Positions 51,640 through 62,350 of a stretch of DNA of 64,000 nucleotides are shown piece by piece; position 1 is the stretch's first letter, and every line of letters starts with the position of its first letter. Below the pieces are notes generated by a model. The model saw nothing but the letters and a program-made list of their open reading frames with translations. It searched no databases and was not told where the DNA came from. Source of the DNA: Clusia tigrina (Eukaryota > Arthropoda > Insecta > Diptera > Clusiidae); assembly GCA_920105625.2 (NCBI GenBank), contig OV050031.1, positions 131,828,514 through 131,892,513 on the forward strand, written 5' to 3'. A program made the position numbers and the translations under genes.

Positions 51640-53786
51640 AGTTACTCCAGCTTAACCTCAATCACTGCGCAGCTGCACAAGGCCTACTTGAGCAAACGGT
51701 GAGAAAGCACAAGATCGACGCCGCTGTGCTCAGTGAACCATATCGTCGGAAGCACCAAGGATTCTGGGTCGAGGAAAATACTTGCCGAGCTGCAATATGG
51801 GTGTGTGGAGTCAAGCCACCTCAACTCGCGGACGTCAGGAGGGATGAAAACTACGTCAGGGCAACAATAGGAGGAACCACGGTTTACAGTTGCTACATGG
51901 GACCAAGCCTAACAACGGATGAGTTTGAGTCGGCGGTAGATAGACTCGTTCTAGATGCACACGGCAGGAACCCTGTAGTAATTGCTGGCGATTTCAACGC
52001 ATGGGCAACTGAATGGGGCTGCGGCCGAACTACGCCAAAGGGTCATATCCTCATGGATGCACTCGCAGCACTTGAAGTGATGCTCTTGAATACCAGCTAT
52101 ATGACTTTTGCCAGAGGAGGTGCCAGTTCTGCGATAGACCTAACCTTCGGAAGTAGCAGGCTGGTGAGGGGTTCATAATGGCTGGTGAGTGACATATACA
52201 CCCAAAGCGACCACCAAGCTATCATCTGCGAACTGGAGAAGCCCCGGAATCGGCAGCGGATAGGTCCGACATTGAAAGGTTGGAGGACAAACAGCCTTGA
52301 CGAAGACGTCCTAGAAATGATGCTTGAAGGTTTGATGCTGGAAGGCAGTGCAGAAGAAATGGCAAATCAGCTGGCAAGGAAGGTAGAAAACGCCTGCGAC
52401 GCGGCAATGCCCCGGAGAGCATATGGTGGGAGGCATAAACCTGTCTACTGGTGGACGGATGCAATAGCCGAGCTCCGTAAAGCATGCCATGCTGCGAGGA
52501 GAAGGTATCAACGTTCCATACGGACACCGGATTCCCAGCAGAAGCACCAGGACTTCAAGGAAGCCAGAAATGATCTAAAGAAGGCAATTAAGAAGAGCAA
52601 GAGCACCAGATTCGCTGAATTATGCGCACAAGTTGAGGACGATCCATGAGGCATGGCATATAGACTTGTCATGCGAAAATTGCCCCGTTATAGGCAGCCA
52701 GCCCCAACATGTCCAATGTTGCTCAGACGCATAGTGGCACAGTTCTTTCCAGTACAGAACTATGTCCCATTCGAGCTCCCTCTGGAGCAAACGGAGGAAT
52801 CAATACCCAGTGTGACTATAGATAAGTTGTTGCGCGCGGTTGGGAAGTTTGGAGACCAGAAAGCACCCGGCCCAGATGGAATCCCCAACCGAGTGCTCAA
52901 GACCGCAGCTGCACTGAACCCAGAGCCACTGAGGAAAATGTACGACGCTTGCCTGAGAGAAGGCATTTTCCCCAAGAGATGGAAGAGGCAACGATTGGTC
53001 CTGGTGCTGAAAGCCAACAAACCAACAGAGGACCCTTCAGCGTACCGCCCGCTCTGCATGTTAGATACGGCGGGAAAAATTCTGGAGCGGATAATCTGTG
53101 ACAGGATTGATGAGGCCATTGCAAAATCTGAAGGGCTCTCAAAACGGCAATATGGTTTCCGGAAGGCGATATCTACCGTGGACGCCATCAACGAACTTGT
53201 CCAGACGGCTCAAACAGCGATCCAGGGGAAACGATGGAGGGGTGGAACCAAGAGGTATTGCCTTGTGGTCACCCTAGATGTCAAAAACGCTTTCAACTCA
53301 GCTAGCTGGGAGCGCATAGCCAATGCATTAGCAGAGTTTGTGGTACCCATCTAACTGAGGCGAATGATTGCCAGCTACTTCAGCGATAGGATCCTGCTCT
53401 ACCAGTCCGAAAAAGGTGTGGAGTCGCACAAGATTATCGGAGGAGTTCCCCAGGGATCGGTGCTTGGACCCTTACTCTGGAATGCTATGTACGACGGCAT
53501 CCTCCGCGTACAGGTTCCTGATGGTGTCAAAATCATCGGATACGCGGACGACATAGTATTGGTAATCACAGCTAAATACTTGGAGGAAGTGGTAGCAGAG
53601 GCCAACCGAACTGTGGCTACCGTCGGAAGATGGCTTGCAAACGTTGGACTTAGCTTGGCTGAACACAAGACCGAGGGAATCTTGGTTTCGAGCCGCAGAG
53701 TATTGGAGGTAGTGGAAATAAGAGTTGGTAGATGTGCCATAACCACGATTCCACACCTCAAGTACCTAGGAGTGTGGATAGACGCG
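51636..53786 (+). pseudogene. R1-clade ORF2: endonuclease and RT (three in-frame stops)
   Basis: Starts ATG 51636 in ATGA overlap. Endonuclease: LLQLNLNHCAAAQGLL (R1-clade signature), AVLSEPY, VIAGDFNAWATEWGC and SSAIDLTF; SDH is read as QSDHQAI. RT: FGDQKAPGPDGIPN, YRPLCMLDTAGKILERII, KRQYGFRKAISTVDAI, VTLDVKNAFNSASW (Asp), IGGVPQGSVLGPLLW and IIGYADDIVLV (YADD). Stops TAA 52176, TGA 52647 and TAA 53352 all lie in the one frame; there is no frameshift on this side. The frame reaches GVWIDA exactly at the gypsy insertion. Confidence 0.9.
53783..53786 (+). repeat. Gypsy target-site duplication, left
   Basis: cgcg, the last codon (GCG, Ala) of R1 sequence plus one base. Confidence 0.9.
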
Positions 53787-54347
53787 GGTCATGTCGACAA
53801 CCACGTCACTTGAGAAACCTCAGGTTTCAACCAAACTGCCAGTCAATTGGGCAACATAAATTAATTGTTTCGAAACATACATACAATGGTTTCGAAACAA
53901 TTAACCGAATAAAGAATCTAAAAACATTTAACTCAAAAACATATTCTCGGATTACAGAACACTTTGTCATGTGCCGCTGTTGCTTAACCCAAAATTCAAT
54001 AGCGTCGGCAATGTGTAAACAATGTATCGAATTGCTCTTGCAATCCAACTGACCCACCTAAGTGTTTTGGGTTTTCATATGTAAACAATTTTAAATATTG
54101 GTTGCAACACAAAAAATGCAATCAAAGGCAGGAAATATGTATTTTGTATTTTTGTAGTAATGTATTTCTTTTGTATCTTAAGAGGTTACATTGGATTGTA
54201 ATATTTTTAAGTAAGTCAGTCTTAATCTGAATTTAAAGAAATAAAGAAACCTTTGGGTTAATAAAAATAAAAACTTATTTTTTTCCTTTACTTCTAAAGA
54301 AGTAATGTTAGTTTTTTTTCCTTTACTTCTAAAGAAGTAATGTTAGT
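53787..54347 (+). repeat. Gypsy 5' LTR
   Basis: Begins GGTCATGTCG and ends GTTAGT. Differences from the 3' LTR include GACAACCACG / GTCATCAACG near the start, GCGTCGG / GCGTTGG and ATCTGAA / ATATGAA. The last part contains a tandem duplication of about 31 bases. Contains AATAAA in AAGAAATAAAGAAACC (about 54236). Confidence 0.95.
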
Positions 54348-54364
54348 GGCGCAGTCGAATCAGG
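54347..54364 (+). other. Gypsy primer-binding site
   Basis: TGGCGCAGTCGAATCAGG, overlapping the LTR end by one base. This matches the type used by 17.6/297-like elements. The leader to gag (54365-54575) is AT-rich and repeats AATCAAAAGATT units. Confidence 0.9.
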
Positions 54365-54575
54365 AGTATTAATCAAAAGATTGATACTGAACTTTTAACT
54401 CTTGAGTAACTAAGTGAATTAAAAATTAAATCAAAAGATTTAAATAACTCTAAATTAATTCAAATATTGGTACCCAATAAAGTGAAATCTAGTGAACTAA
54501 AAACTTTAAATCAAAAGATTTAAATAAGTCAATAGACTGACCGGAATAAAAAAAAAAGCTTAATTTAAGAGGCGA

Positions 54576-55574
54576 ATGCCAAAGTACGAGAAAAATAAAA
54601 CAAGTCTACAGTATAATAAAACAACAAATATTATGGAAAAGCATGAGGCAGCAGCAGCAGCGGCAGCAGAAGCAATGAGGCAACACCAAGCAGCTACGAC
54701 GGCCCAGCAGATTCCAGCATCGGAAATTATAAAGGAAGCTGCGAGAATTAGGGAATTCCGAGGAAACAAGGACTATGACTTATCATCGTTCATTAGGGAA
54801 GTGGAGCTGATCCTTCCAATGTTTGATGTTAACCCTGCTCTAAAGGATTTTATTTTCCAACGCCACATCATGACTAAAATACAAGGAACAGCATTACAAG
54901 CAGTGAGGACGCTGGGACAAAACCCATCGTGGATGGAAGTTAAAACAGAGCTGGTCAGGAATTTTGGTATAAGAGAAACATATCACAACCTGTTTCACCA
55001 AGCAATCAACACAAAATGTCTTAATGTAAGTGACTACTTTTATCAGTTAAGAAACATATTAGATAAACTAAACACTAAATATGATTTCGATGAAAATAAA
55101 CCGGTAGAGTTTTCACCTATTGTAAATGAATCTATAATTTTAAAAACATTCGTTACTGGACTAGATGCCAATCTAGCCAGCATCATCCACAGTAGGAATA
55201 TTCAAAATCTAAGATTAGCGTTTTATACATTACAAGAAACGGGTATGATAGAACAAGTAGAGAAAAAAGCGTACAAAAATAGAAACACAAACTCGCAAAA
55301 TTTTAGAAACACAAACTTTACACAGAATTCATTTAGACCGAATTACAACCAAGTTGAAAATCAGAATTCATTTAGACAAAACTATAACCAAATAGAAAAT
55401 CAGTTTAGACAAAATAACAACTCTGGACAATTTAGAAACCCGTTCAGACAAAATCCGCAAAATACAGGCGGAAGAAATTCGGACCAAACTAGGACGAGTA
55501 GAATGGATGTAGACCATATAGAACAAAATGAGGTAAATTTTCAATTGCCGGGGGAGGACCTAATTTACCGATAG
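54576..55574 (+). CDS. gag: Gypsy gag
   Basis: Intact 332-codon frame. N-terminus: Lys/Asn-rich then an Ala/Gln run (residues 25-50). Centre: REFRGNKDYDLSSFIREVELIL (residues 64-85), PSWMEVKTELVRNFG and FVTGLDANLASII, the capsid helices of errantivirus Gag. C-terminus: Asn/Gln/Arg/Phe-rich repeats (NSFRPNYNQVENQNSFRQNYN). It has no CCHC knuckle, as is usual for this group, and basic Asn/Arg repeats probably bind RNA. The stop is TAG at 55572. Structural particle protein. Confidence 0.9.
   Translation: MPKYEKNKTSLQYNKTTNIMEKHEAAAAAAAEAMRQHQAATTAQQIPASEIIKEAARIREFRGNKDYDLSSFIREVELILPMFDVNPALKDFIFQRHIMTKIQGTALQAVRTLGQNPSWMEVKTELVRNFGIRETYHNLFHQAINTKCLNVSDYFYQLRNILDKLNTKYDFDENKPVEFSPIVNESIILKTFVTGLDANLASIIHSRNIQNLRLAFYTLQETGMIEQVEKKAYKNRNTNSQNFRNTNFTQNSFRPNYNQVENQNSFRQNYNQIENQFRQNNNSGQFRNPFRQNPQNTGGRNSDQTRTSRMDVDHIEQNEVNFQLPGEDLIYR
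55535..55541 (+). promoter_or_regulatory. -1 ribosomal frameshift heptamer
   Basis: A AAT TTT in gag phase: a classical X-XXY-YYZ slippery heptamer. After a -1 slip the reading TCA ATT GCC GGG continues into the pol frame, which is open until the TAA at 55598. Lies 31 bases before the gag stop. Confidence 0.75.
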
Positions 55575-58500
55575 TTGAGCTGACTGTAGGAGATGAATAA
55601 ATAAAATGCTTGATTGATACAGGATCGACAACAACACTTATCAACGAGGACAAATTATCAAAATATAAAAGACTAAAATTAAAAAATAATCTACAATTTA
55701 ATACACTCAGTGGACAAACAAACATAAGCCATGAAATAATAACGGAACTCCCACAAGAGTTTAACGAAAAAAAATATTTGAGCTGGAAACTTACAAAGTT
55801 CAAAAATAAAAAATTCGACGCACTTATTGGACAAAATATACTTGCACCAATGCAAGCAATTATTAATCTTAGAGAGGGGTACATTGAAATCAATAAGGTA
55901 AAAACTACATTTTTGAGTGAATGTCCGTACAAATTTGACGAAATTTATACAATTGAAAATTCGTTTATTAACCAAAGCGTTATTGAAAAATTAAAAAGAA
56001 TAGAGATGAACTCTGAAGAGATAGATTATCTAAAATATTTAATAAATAAGCACAAAGACTTATTTTTTCAAGAAGGACAAAAATTGACTCATACACACGA
56101 AATTCAGCACGAAATAGTGACTACAACAAGTAGGCCACTTTACTCAAAAATTTATAGATATCCACAGATACACGAGACCGAAATCAATAAACAAATAAAA
56201 GAAATGTTAGAACAGGGAATAATAAAGGAAAGCAACTCACCGTACAACTCACCGCTTTGGATCGTTCCAAAGAAGGCGGACAATTCCGGTACAAAGAAAT
56301 GGCGTATAGTCATCGATTACAGGAAATTGAACGAAGAAACTATTAGCGATAAATTTCCCATCCCTAATATTGAAAATATCTTAGAGAAACTAGGAAGGTC
56401 CCAATATTTCACAACACTAGACTTAGCGAAAGGGTTTCATCAGGTTTTAATAAAAGAATGCGATAGACAAAAGACAGCATTTTCTACTCCTCTTGGGTAC
56501 TATGAGTTTACGAGAATGCCATTCGGACTCAAAAATGCCCCAGCCACGTTCCAAAGATTAATCAATTCAGTCCTTAGAGAATTTTTTAACAAAATATGTG
56601 TTGTCTACCTTGATGACATACTTATTTTTAGCACTTCACTAGAAGAACATTTGGAAAGCCTCGAAAAAATTTTTAATAAATTGAGACAACATAATTTAAA
56701 AATTCAGGTAGATAAATGTAAATTTTTTGCTAAGGAAACTGAATACTTAGGGCACATTCTAACAACAGAAGGAGTAAAGCCGAATGAGAGTAAAATTGAA
56801 AACATTCAAAAGCTTAAACTCCCTGAAACAACAAAACAAATCAAGTCATTTTTAGGAATTACCGGTTATTATAGAAAGTTTGTGAAGGATTATGCCAAAG
56901 TAGCTCATGGAATGACGAAATATTTGAAGAAAAATGCAAATAATAAACAAGATCCACAGTACATAGATGCCTTTCAGAAATTGAAACGATTATTAACAGA
57001 AGCTCCAATACTTAGATACCCCGACTTTGATAAACGTTTTAAAATAGCCACAGATGCTAGTGATTTCGCTATTGGTGCAGTTCTCACTCAAAGTGAGCAT
57101 CCAATTAGCTATGCAAGTAGAACCCTAAACGAGCACGAAAGAAAATATTCTACAACAGAGAAAGAACTGTTAGCTATTGTATGGGCGGTTAACTATTTTC
57201 GACCATATATCTACGGACGAAATTTTGATTTGTTAACTGATCATCAACCATTAGTGTGGTTGAAAATCAAAAACACTGGCAAAGATATCAATCCAAGATT
57301 ACAACGTTGGTTACTTAAGTTAGGAGAATATGACATTAAAATAAACTATATAAAAGGTAAGGAAAATATAGCTGCCGATTTTATGAGTCGTATAAATGCG
57401 GATTTAGGACAGATAAATGCAATTGATTCACGTAACCAAGAGACCGAAGTTCAACACGAAGACAACAGAAGCACAGATGCTACAATTCATTCTCAAGAAG
57501 AGGAACAAAATGACCATTTTATTATATTGGACACAATAGTGAATAGATTTAACACACAGCTAATTTTAACTAACAACAAGGTAAGAGAAATTGAAGTAGT
57601 TCATGATAAAAGAAAAATTTTTATTAGTCCTGAAGATATTAAAAATAATTTTATGACAGATATATTTAGAAGATATTTAAAAACAGGTAAAACAGGCATT
57701 TACTCGGAAATAACGGACTATGAATATAACATAGTACAACAGAAACTAGTAGAACTCTTCGGTTCAACTCTTAAATTCTATAGATGCTCATACCATGCCA
57801 CAGATATGTCAAACGAAGAGGAAACATATAAACAAATAGGAAAATATCATAAATTAGAGACAGGACATGGTGGCATATAGGCAAATTACGAGGGAATGAA
57901 AAAACTTATCTATTATAAGGACCTAAAGAAATTAATACAGAAGTACGTGAATAATTGCGACATCTGTAGTAGGGCCAAATACGACAGGAAACCAATCAAA
58001 CCGAAATATTTTTTAACAGAAACCCCAACCGACAAAAATCAGATTATACACGTAGATGTTTATACAAATAAGAAACACAGTTTTATGTCATTTATAGATA
58101 AATTTTCTAAATTCGCGGTCATTCTTTACTTAGAAGATAGAAATAGCAACACTTTAATAGAAAAATTTAGACTGTACTTGTCAATAAAAAGTAAACCAGA
58201 CAAAATTGTTATGGATAACGAGTTCAATTCTGTCAATGTTAGAGAATTTATGAGACAAGAAGAAATATTAGTGCATTTTACAAAACCCAATAGTCACACT
58301 GGAAATTCCGACATAGAAAGATTCCATAGCACTATTGCTGAAAAATTCAGAGCACTAGAAGCAGAAAAGTCTAGTTTATCGACGCAAGAACGTATATTTA
58401 AATGTGTAGAATGGTATAACAGATCAGTGCATTCAACTCTAAAAGAAAAACCTATTGATGTAGAAGAAGGTAAAATCGATAAAGAAAAAATTAGGCAGTT

Positions 58501-58735
58501 AATTCAAAGTAAAAAAGAGCAAAATATTGATCAACTTAATAGGAAACGTGAGGATTTTACACACAATAAACAAGAAGGATATGTAAAGAATTATAAAGCA
58601 CTCAGACACAAATACGAACCAAGATATAGAAGATTAAAGATAGAAAATATTCATCCAACAAATATTAAAAGACCAACCAAATTTTCAGATCAATTGGACA
58701 TTACTCGTTTTGACCTTACTAATAATGATAACTAA
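55541..58735 (+). pseudogene. pol: Gypsy pol: protease, RT, RNase H, integrase (two stops)
   Basis: Reached by -1 shift. TAA at 55598-55600 just before the protease motif CLIDTGSTTT (D-T-G). RT: KKWRIVIDYRKLNEET, FTTLDLAKGFHQ (Asp), VVYLDDILIF (YLDD, about 56609). RNase H: ATDASDFAIGAVL, TTEKELLAIVW, LTDHQPLVW. Integrase zinc finger H-x-H...NCDICSRAK, interrupted by TAG at 57878-57880 (GHGGI*ANY). Core: HVDVYTNKK, VMDNEFNS, NSDIERFHSTIAEKF (D, D, E all kept). The frame is otherwise continuous to 58735. It overlaps env by 26 bases. Confidence 0.92.
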
Positions 58736-60221
58736 GGCTTGTGGAACACTTATGATCGACAAAATAGAAACCAACGATAGATTCATTGAAATAAAACTGG
58801 AAAACGCACAAATCATTAAGAACTACAACATGATTTTACATATAATTAACCCATCCGAAATAGAAAGTATCATAGACGACTTTACATCCGAAATACAACA
58901 ATTAAAGTTATTAGAAAACAAGCAACTTTTAAATTCACAACTTAAAACACTTAGACGGAAAATTCAAACCATCCTACCACATAGACAGAAGAGGGGACTT
59001 ATAAACATTTTTGGAACAGGACTTAAATGGCTTTATGGGACAATGGACGACAATGATAGGACAGAAATAGAAGAACATTTAAAAATTATTGACACAAATA
59101 ATCATATGGCAATTGAAAATATTAACAAAAATATCCAAATAAATGACCATTTTAATAAAACATTCGAAATGCTAAGGAAAACAATAGAGTCGGACAGAAA
59201 TAAAATAAATGAAAAATTTAATGACATAGAAGAAACGAATTCAAGAATGTATGCGCAATTTCTTTACTTAGACTTTTTATTAAAAATTAAAATTTTGGAG
59301 GATCACATTGAACATATACAAAATAACATCGCTTCAGCAAGACTCGACATAATGACAAGTAACATATTAACGGACGACGAAATAACTCGATACAACATCG
59401 ACATTGACAAACTTAGAAACATACGACTACGTGTAGGTGAATATAAAAATAACGAAATTATATTTGTAATAGAAATTCCTAAAAATATGCTTTCTGTACC
59501 AAGATCATTAGTAGTACCCGTTTCAAACGCAAAACATGAAGAATTACTTATTAGTATGCAAGAAGTAATAAAAATAAATAATACTTTTTATGATTATAAT
59601 AGTGATGTAAACATTAAAAACTTAAAAAAATCAAAACTATGTATTTACAAAGATAACTGTCTAAAAGTCAAAAACAATCATTCAGAAATTATTAATATAA
59701 AACCTGGTCTAATTTTGTTAAAAAATCAAATAAATTCACAATTAAATAGTACATGTGATTATAGAAAAACTAAACTGAATGGAAACTACTTAATTTCTTT
59801 TAATGATTGTAAAATAAAAGTAAATGAAGAACATTTTTCAAATAAAGAATTAATATTTCATGAAAGATTTGCTGTACCATCAATAAAAAGATTAAATAGT
59901 TCAAAAACCCAACTAACCTTTGAAGAAATTGTTATTCAACAAATAGAAAACATAGAAAAAATAAAAGAATTAAAGTATCACAGAAAGAATTTTACAACTG
60001 TCAATCTCATTGTACTTATTTCTTCTCTTATGATATTATCCCTGTCAGCAATATTTGTATACATATATTTTGTAAGAAAGAACAGAACACTTAAGATAAG
60101 TATCGTCAACCCTCAAACTCAGGAGAGTTCTCAATCCAAGGGGGGAGGGGTCATGTCGTCATCAACGTCACTTGAGAAACCTCAGGTTTCAACCAAACTG
60201 CCAGTCAATTGGGCAACATAA
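58710..60221 (+). CDS. env: Gypsy env-like glycoprotein (intact frame)
   Basis: 503-codon frame after pol, the position and size of errantivirus env. A basic cleavage site, RQKR (about residues 92-95), is followed by a conserved Gly/hydrophobic segment (GLINIFGTG), the arrangement of the F-type fusion protein family. A coiled, Lys/Asn/Glu-rich ectodomain follows, with few cysteines, and one membrane-spanning segment near residues 427-453 followed by a short basic tail. It probably needs splicing for expression. It starts within pol; the signal peptide is not obvious from this start. The frame is intact while pol is not. An insect retroelement glycoprotein, described from motifs only. Confidence 0.85.
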   Translation: MTLLIMITKACGTLMIDKIETNDRFIEIKLENAQIIKNYNMILHIINPSEIESIIDDFTSEIQQLKLLENKQLLNSQLKTLRRKIQTILPHRQKRGLINIFGTGLKWLYGTMDDNDRTEIEEHLKIIDTNNHMAIENINKNIQINDHFNKTFEMLRKTIESDRNKINEKFNDIEETNSRMYAQFLYLDFLLKIKILEDHIEHIQNNIASARLDIMTSNILTDDEITRYNIDIDKLRNIRLRVGEYKNNEIIFVIEIPKNMLSVPRSLVVPVSNAKHEELLISMQEVIKINNTFYDYNSDVNIKNLKKSKLCIYKDNCLKVKNNHSEIINIKPGLILLKNQINSQLNSTCDYRKTKLNGNYLISFNDCKIKVNEEHFSNKELIFHERFAVPSIKRLNSSKTQLTFEEIVIQQIENIEKIKELKYHRKNFTTVNLIVLISSLMILSLSAIFVYIYFVRKNRTLKISIVNPQTQESSQSKGGGVMSSSTSLEKPQVSTKLPVNWAT

Positions 60222-60710
60222 ATTAATTGTTTCGAAACATACATACAATGGTTTCGAAACAATTAACCGAATAAAGAATCTAAAAACATTTAACTCAAAA
60301 ACATATTCTCGGATTACAGAACACTTTGTCATGTGCCGCTGTTGCTTAACCCAAAATTCAATAGCGTTGGCAATGTGTAAACAATGTATCGAATTGCTCT
60401 TGCAATCCAACTGACCCACCTAAGTGTTTTGGGTTTTCATATGTAAACAATTTTAAATATTGGTTGCAACACAAAAAATGCAATCAAAGGCAGGAAATAT
60501 GTATTTTGTATTTTTGTAGTAATGTATTTCTTTTGTATCTTAAGAGGTTACATTGGATTGTAATATTTTTAAGTAAGTCAGTCTTAATATGAATTTAAAG
60601 AAATAAAGAAACCTTCGGGTTAATAAAAATAAAAACTTATTTTTTTCCTTTACTTCTAAAGAAGTAATGTTAGTTTTTTTTTCCTTTACTTCTAAAGAAG
60701 TAATGTTAGT
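60149..60710 (+). repeat. Gypsy 3' LTR
   Basis: Second copy of the LTR, preceded by the purine tract AAGGGGGGAGG (60138-60148). Confidence 0.95.
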
Positions 60711-60714
60711 CGCG
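60711..60714 (+). repeat. Gypsy target-site duplication, right
   Basis: cgcg. Removing the element and one copy restores the R1 frame I-D-A-R-L-T. Confidence 0.9.
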
Positions 60715-61640
60715 CGGCTTACCTTCAAAGAACATCTGCGGCGCGTGGGAGATAAGGCAGCAAACACATGTTCTCTCCTATGTAGAATAATGCGTGGAAG
60801 AACCCAGGCAGCGGAAAAGGCGACTCATCGCCGGGGTTGTCAGATCCATTATTCTCTATGGAGCGCCAATATGGGCCGAAAACGCGGATGTGAAGGCTTA
60901 CGTCCGCACCATTGAGGCAGCATACAGGAGAAGTGCACTACGAGTGATCTGCGCATACCGCACCGTATCCACAGATGCCACCTTGATAATAGCCAGCATG
61001 ATTCCCGTGAACCTGCTAGCGAAAGAAGCGATGAACCTCTACAACGCTCAAGGGACACCCGCGACAAATGTAGAGGAGCTCTTGGATATTGGAAAGCGGA
61101 AGACCCTTCAAGAGTGGCAAGCCCAGTGGGATACTTCTACAAATGGCCGCTGGACAAGAAGGCTGATCCTCAACATTCAGCAATGGGTAAGCAGGTCGCA
61201 TGGTGAGGTGAATTTCTACGTCACACAATTGCTGACAGGCCACGGAGGTTTTCGGGCATACCTGCACAGATTACACTTGGAGGAATCTCCCTACTGCGCA
61301 AACTGTGGAGGTACAGAGATAGAAGATCCCAAACATGTCTTCTTCTATTGCCCACGTTATGAAAGTTCTAGAGTGACACTACAAGGAGTATGTGGAGAGG
61401 CCGTGGTGCCCGACAACATAGTGCAGCATATGCTCGAGAGCCCGGAGAAATGGGCTGCGGTGTGTGACACCACCGCCGCCATTATGAAAGACCTCCGCCA
61501 CCAGGAGTGGCGAAGACGAGCAATGAAAAATAGCTAGGAGGGGTCCGCTGACCATACTGCCCCCCCCGGGGAAGTATTACCTTGCGGCGGTCCCGCGGGG
61601 GGAGGCTGCGATGGAGGTGGTTTTAGTGGCTAAGAATACC
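60711..61640 (+). pseudogene. R1-clade ORF2 C-terminus and 3' UTR, right of the gypsy insertion
   Basis: After the cgcg duplication the protein continues RLTFKEHLRRVGDKAA (following GVWIDA), a one-base frameshift near 60791, then RKRRLIAGVVRSIILYGAPIWAE, RRSALRVICAYRTVS and LLTGHGGFRAYLHR. The C-terminal Cys/His motif is CANCGGTEIEDPKHVFFYC. It ends at 61537. The GC-rich 3' UTR (61538-61640) includes GGTGGTTTTAGTGG, typical of R1-like tails. Confidence 0.88.
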
Positions 61641-61965
61641 ACACTACTGGTGCCGTAATGTTACCAGTGTCTTTTGAAGATTTCCACCTCCGTTCCAATT
61701 ATGGAAAAAAACAGTTAAAACTGCCCCCGTCGTTTTAAAACCCTGGCAGACCTCAATGTACATTCGCTGTTCGTCACCATTATGTTGGTGGTGTTGATTC
61801 GGTTGCGATAGACCCCTGGCACTGTTCTGGCACTGATCAATTCTTCCCACAAGGCCTGGTATCAAACGTAACATGGGGTCTTCTGGTGACTTCACTGTAC
61901 GGACGGAGATAACGGCTTTGAGTGGGACCCAACAGAATGGACAAGTCATACAATATTAAAAAAAC
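61641..61965 (+). mobile_element. Second R1-clade 5' end, truncated
   Basis: 61705-61945 matches 49970-50215 in the first copy (5' UTR), including GTTTTAAAACCCTGGCAG, TTGGTGGTG near 61785, ATAACGGCTTTGAG and an ATG (61938) for ORF1: MDKSYNIKK. It lies directly behind the first copy's 3' UTR in the same orientation. It stops after the first codons of ORF1 (about 61965). Confidence 0.6.
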
Positions 61966-62039
61966 TAAACCTTTCATGCCATTCCATTCTCTCAAGAGAA
62001 CTAATGAAGTACTGAGACTGCGCACTGTAGAGTAATGAA

Positions 62040-62350
62040 ATATCTATACAATATATTAATCACCCAAAATTACCTCAGTAGGTTGTGTAACAAAGAGGAG
62101 GAATAAGCTGAACATCTGCTTTGTCACCGTAATGATCTCATGTGGATCCGGCTTCGTTACTTAGGTAAATATTTCCTAGAACCGTTCGAATATTCGGACA
62201 ATCTCCTAAAGAAGTCTCTGAATTCGTAATAAATATTAGACTTGGAAAGCATTTGTAAAAGGAGAGTATATTAATAGAGTATATAGGTATATTTGTCCGC
62301 AGTGACTTGGTGACTATTTCTCGCTATGACTACAATCTAATCTAATCTAA
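62040..62350 (+). mobile_element. I/LOA-type 3' end
   Basis: Reads SRLCNKEEE, AEHLLCHRNDLMWIRLRYLGKYFLEP (the C-terminal Cys/His segment and L-R-x-L-G block after RNase H), a 3' UTR with TAATAAATATTAG and a tail of ATCTAATCTAATCTAA repeats (62334-62349). 5' truncated at about 62040. Confidence 0.65.

Larger units (their letters stand above)
49320..53786 (+). mobile_element. R1-clade non-LTR retrotransposon, part left of the gypsy insertion
   Basis: GC-rich 5' UTR (about 49320-50208), ORF1 with three knuckles, overlapping ORF2 with endonuclease and RT, cut at 53786 in the RT thumb (KYLGVWIDA). It resumes at 60715. The only obvious lesions on this side are in-frame stops (50491, 52176, 52647, 53352), so the frames are otherwise intact. 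Flanks are not rDNA, so this is not a 28S-resident R1. Confidence 0.85.
53787..60710 (+). mobile_element. Complete gypsy/errantivirus-type provirus inserted in the R1-clade element
   Basis: LTRs of 561 bases (53787-54347) and 562 bases (60149-60710), almost identical. Target duplication cgcg on both sides (53783-53786, 60711-60714), four bases as for this clade. Primer site TGGCGCAGTCGAATC (serine-tRNA type) and purine tract present. Order: gag, -1 shift, pol, env. Two stops in pol are the only obvious defects. Confidence 0.95.

Noticed and set aside
50612..51661. Long reverse ORFs (up to 158 codons) under R1 ORF1
   Set aside because: Antisense of the Ala/Lys-rich Gag; the forward frame carries three zinc knuckles and the ATGA overlap with ORF2.
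49320..61640. R1 element as evidence for a 28S rDNA locus
   Set aside because: No rRNA-like sequence flanks it. Only the clade is R1-like; many members insert elsewhere.
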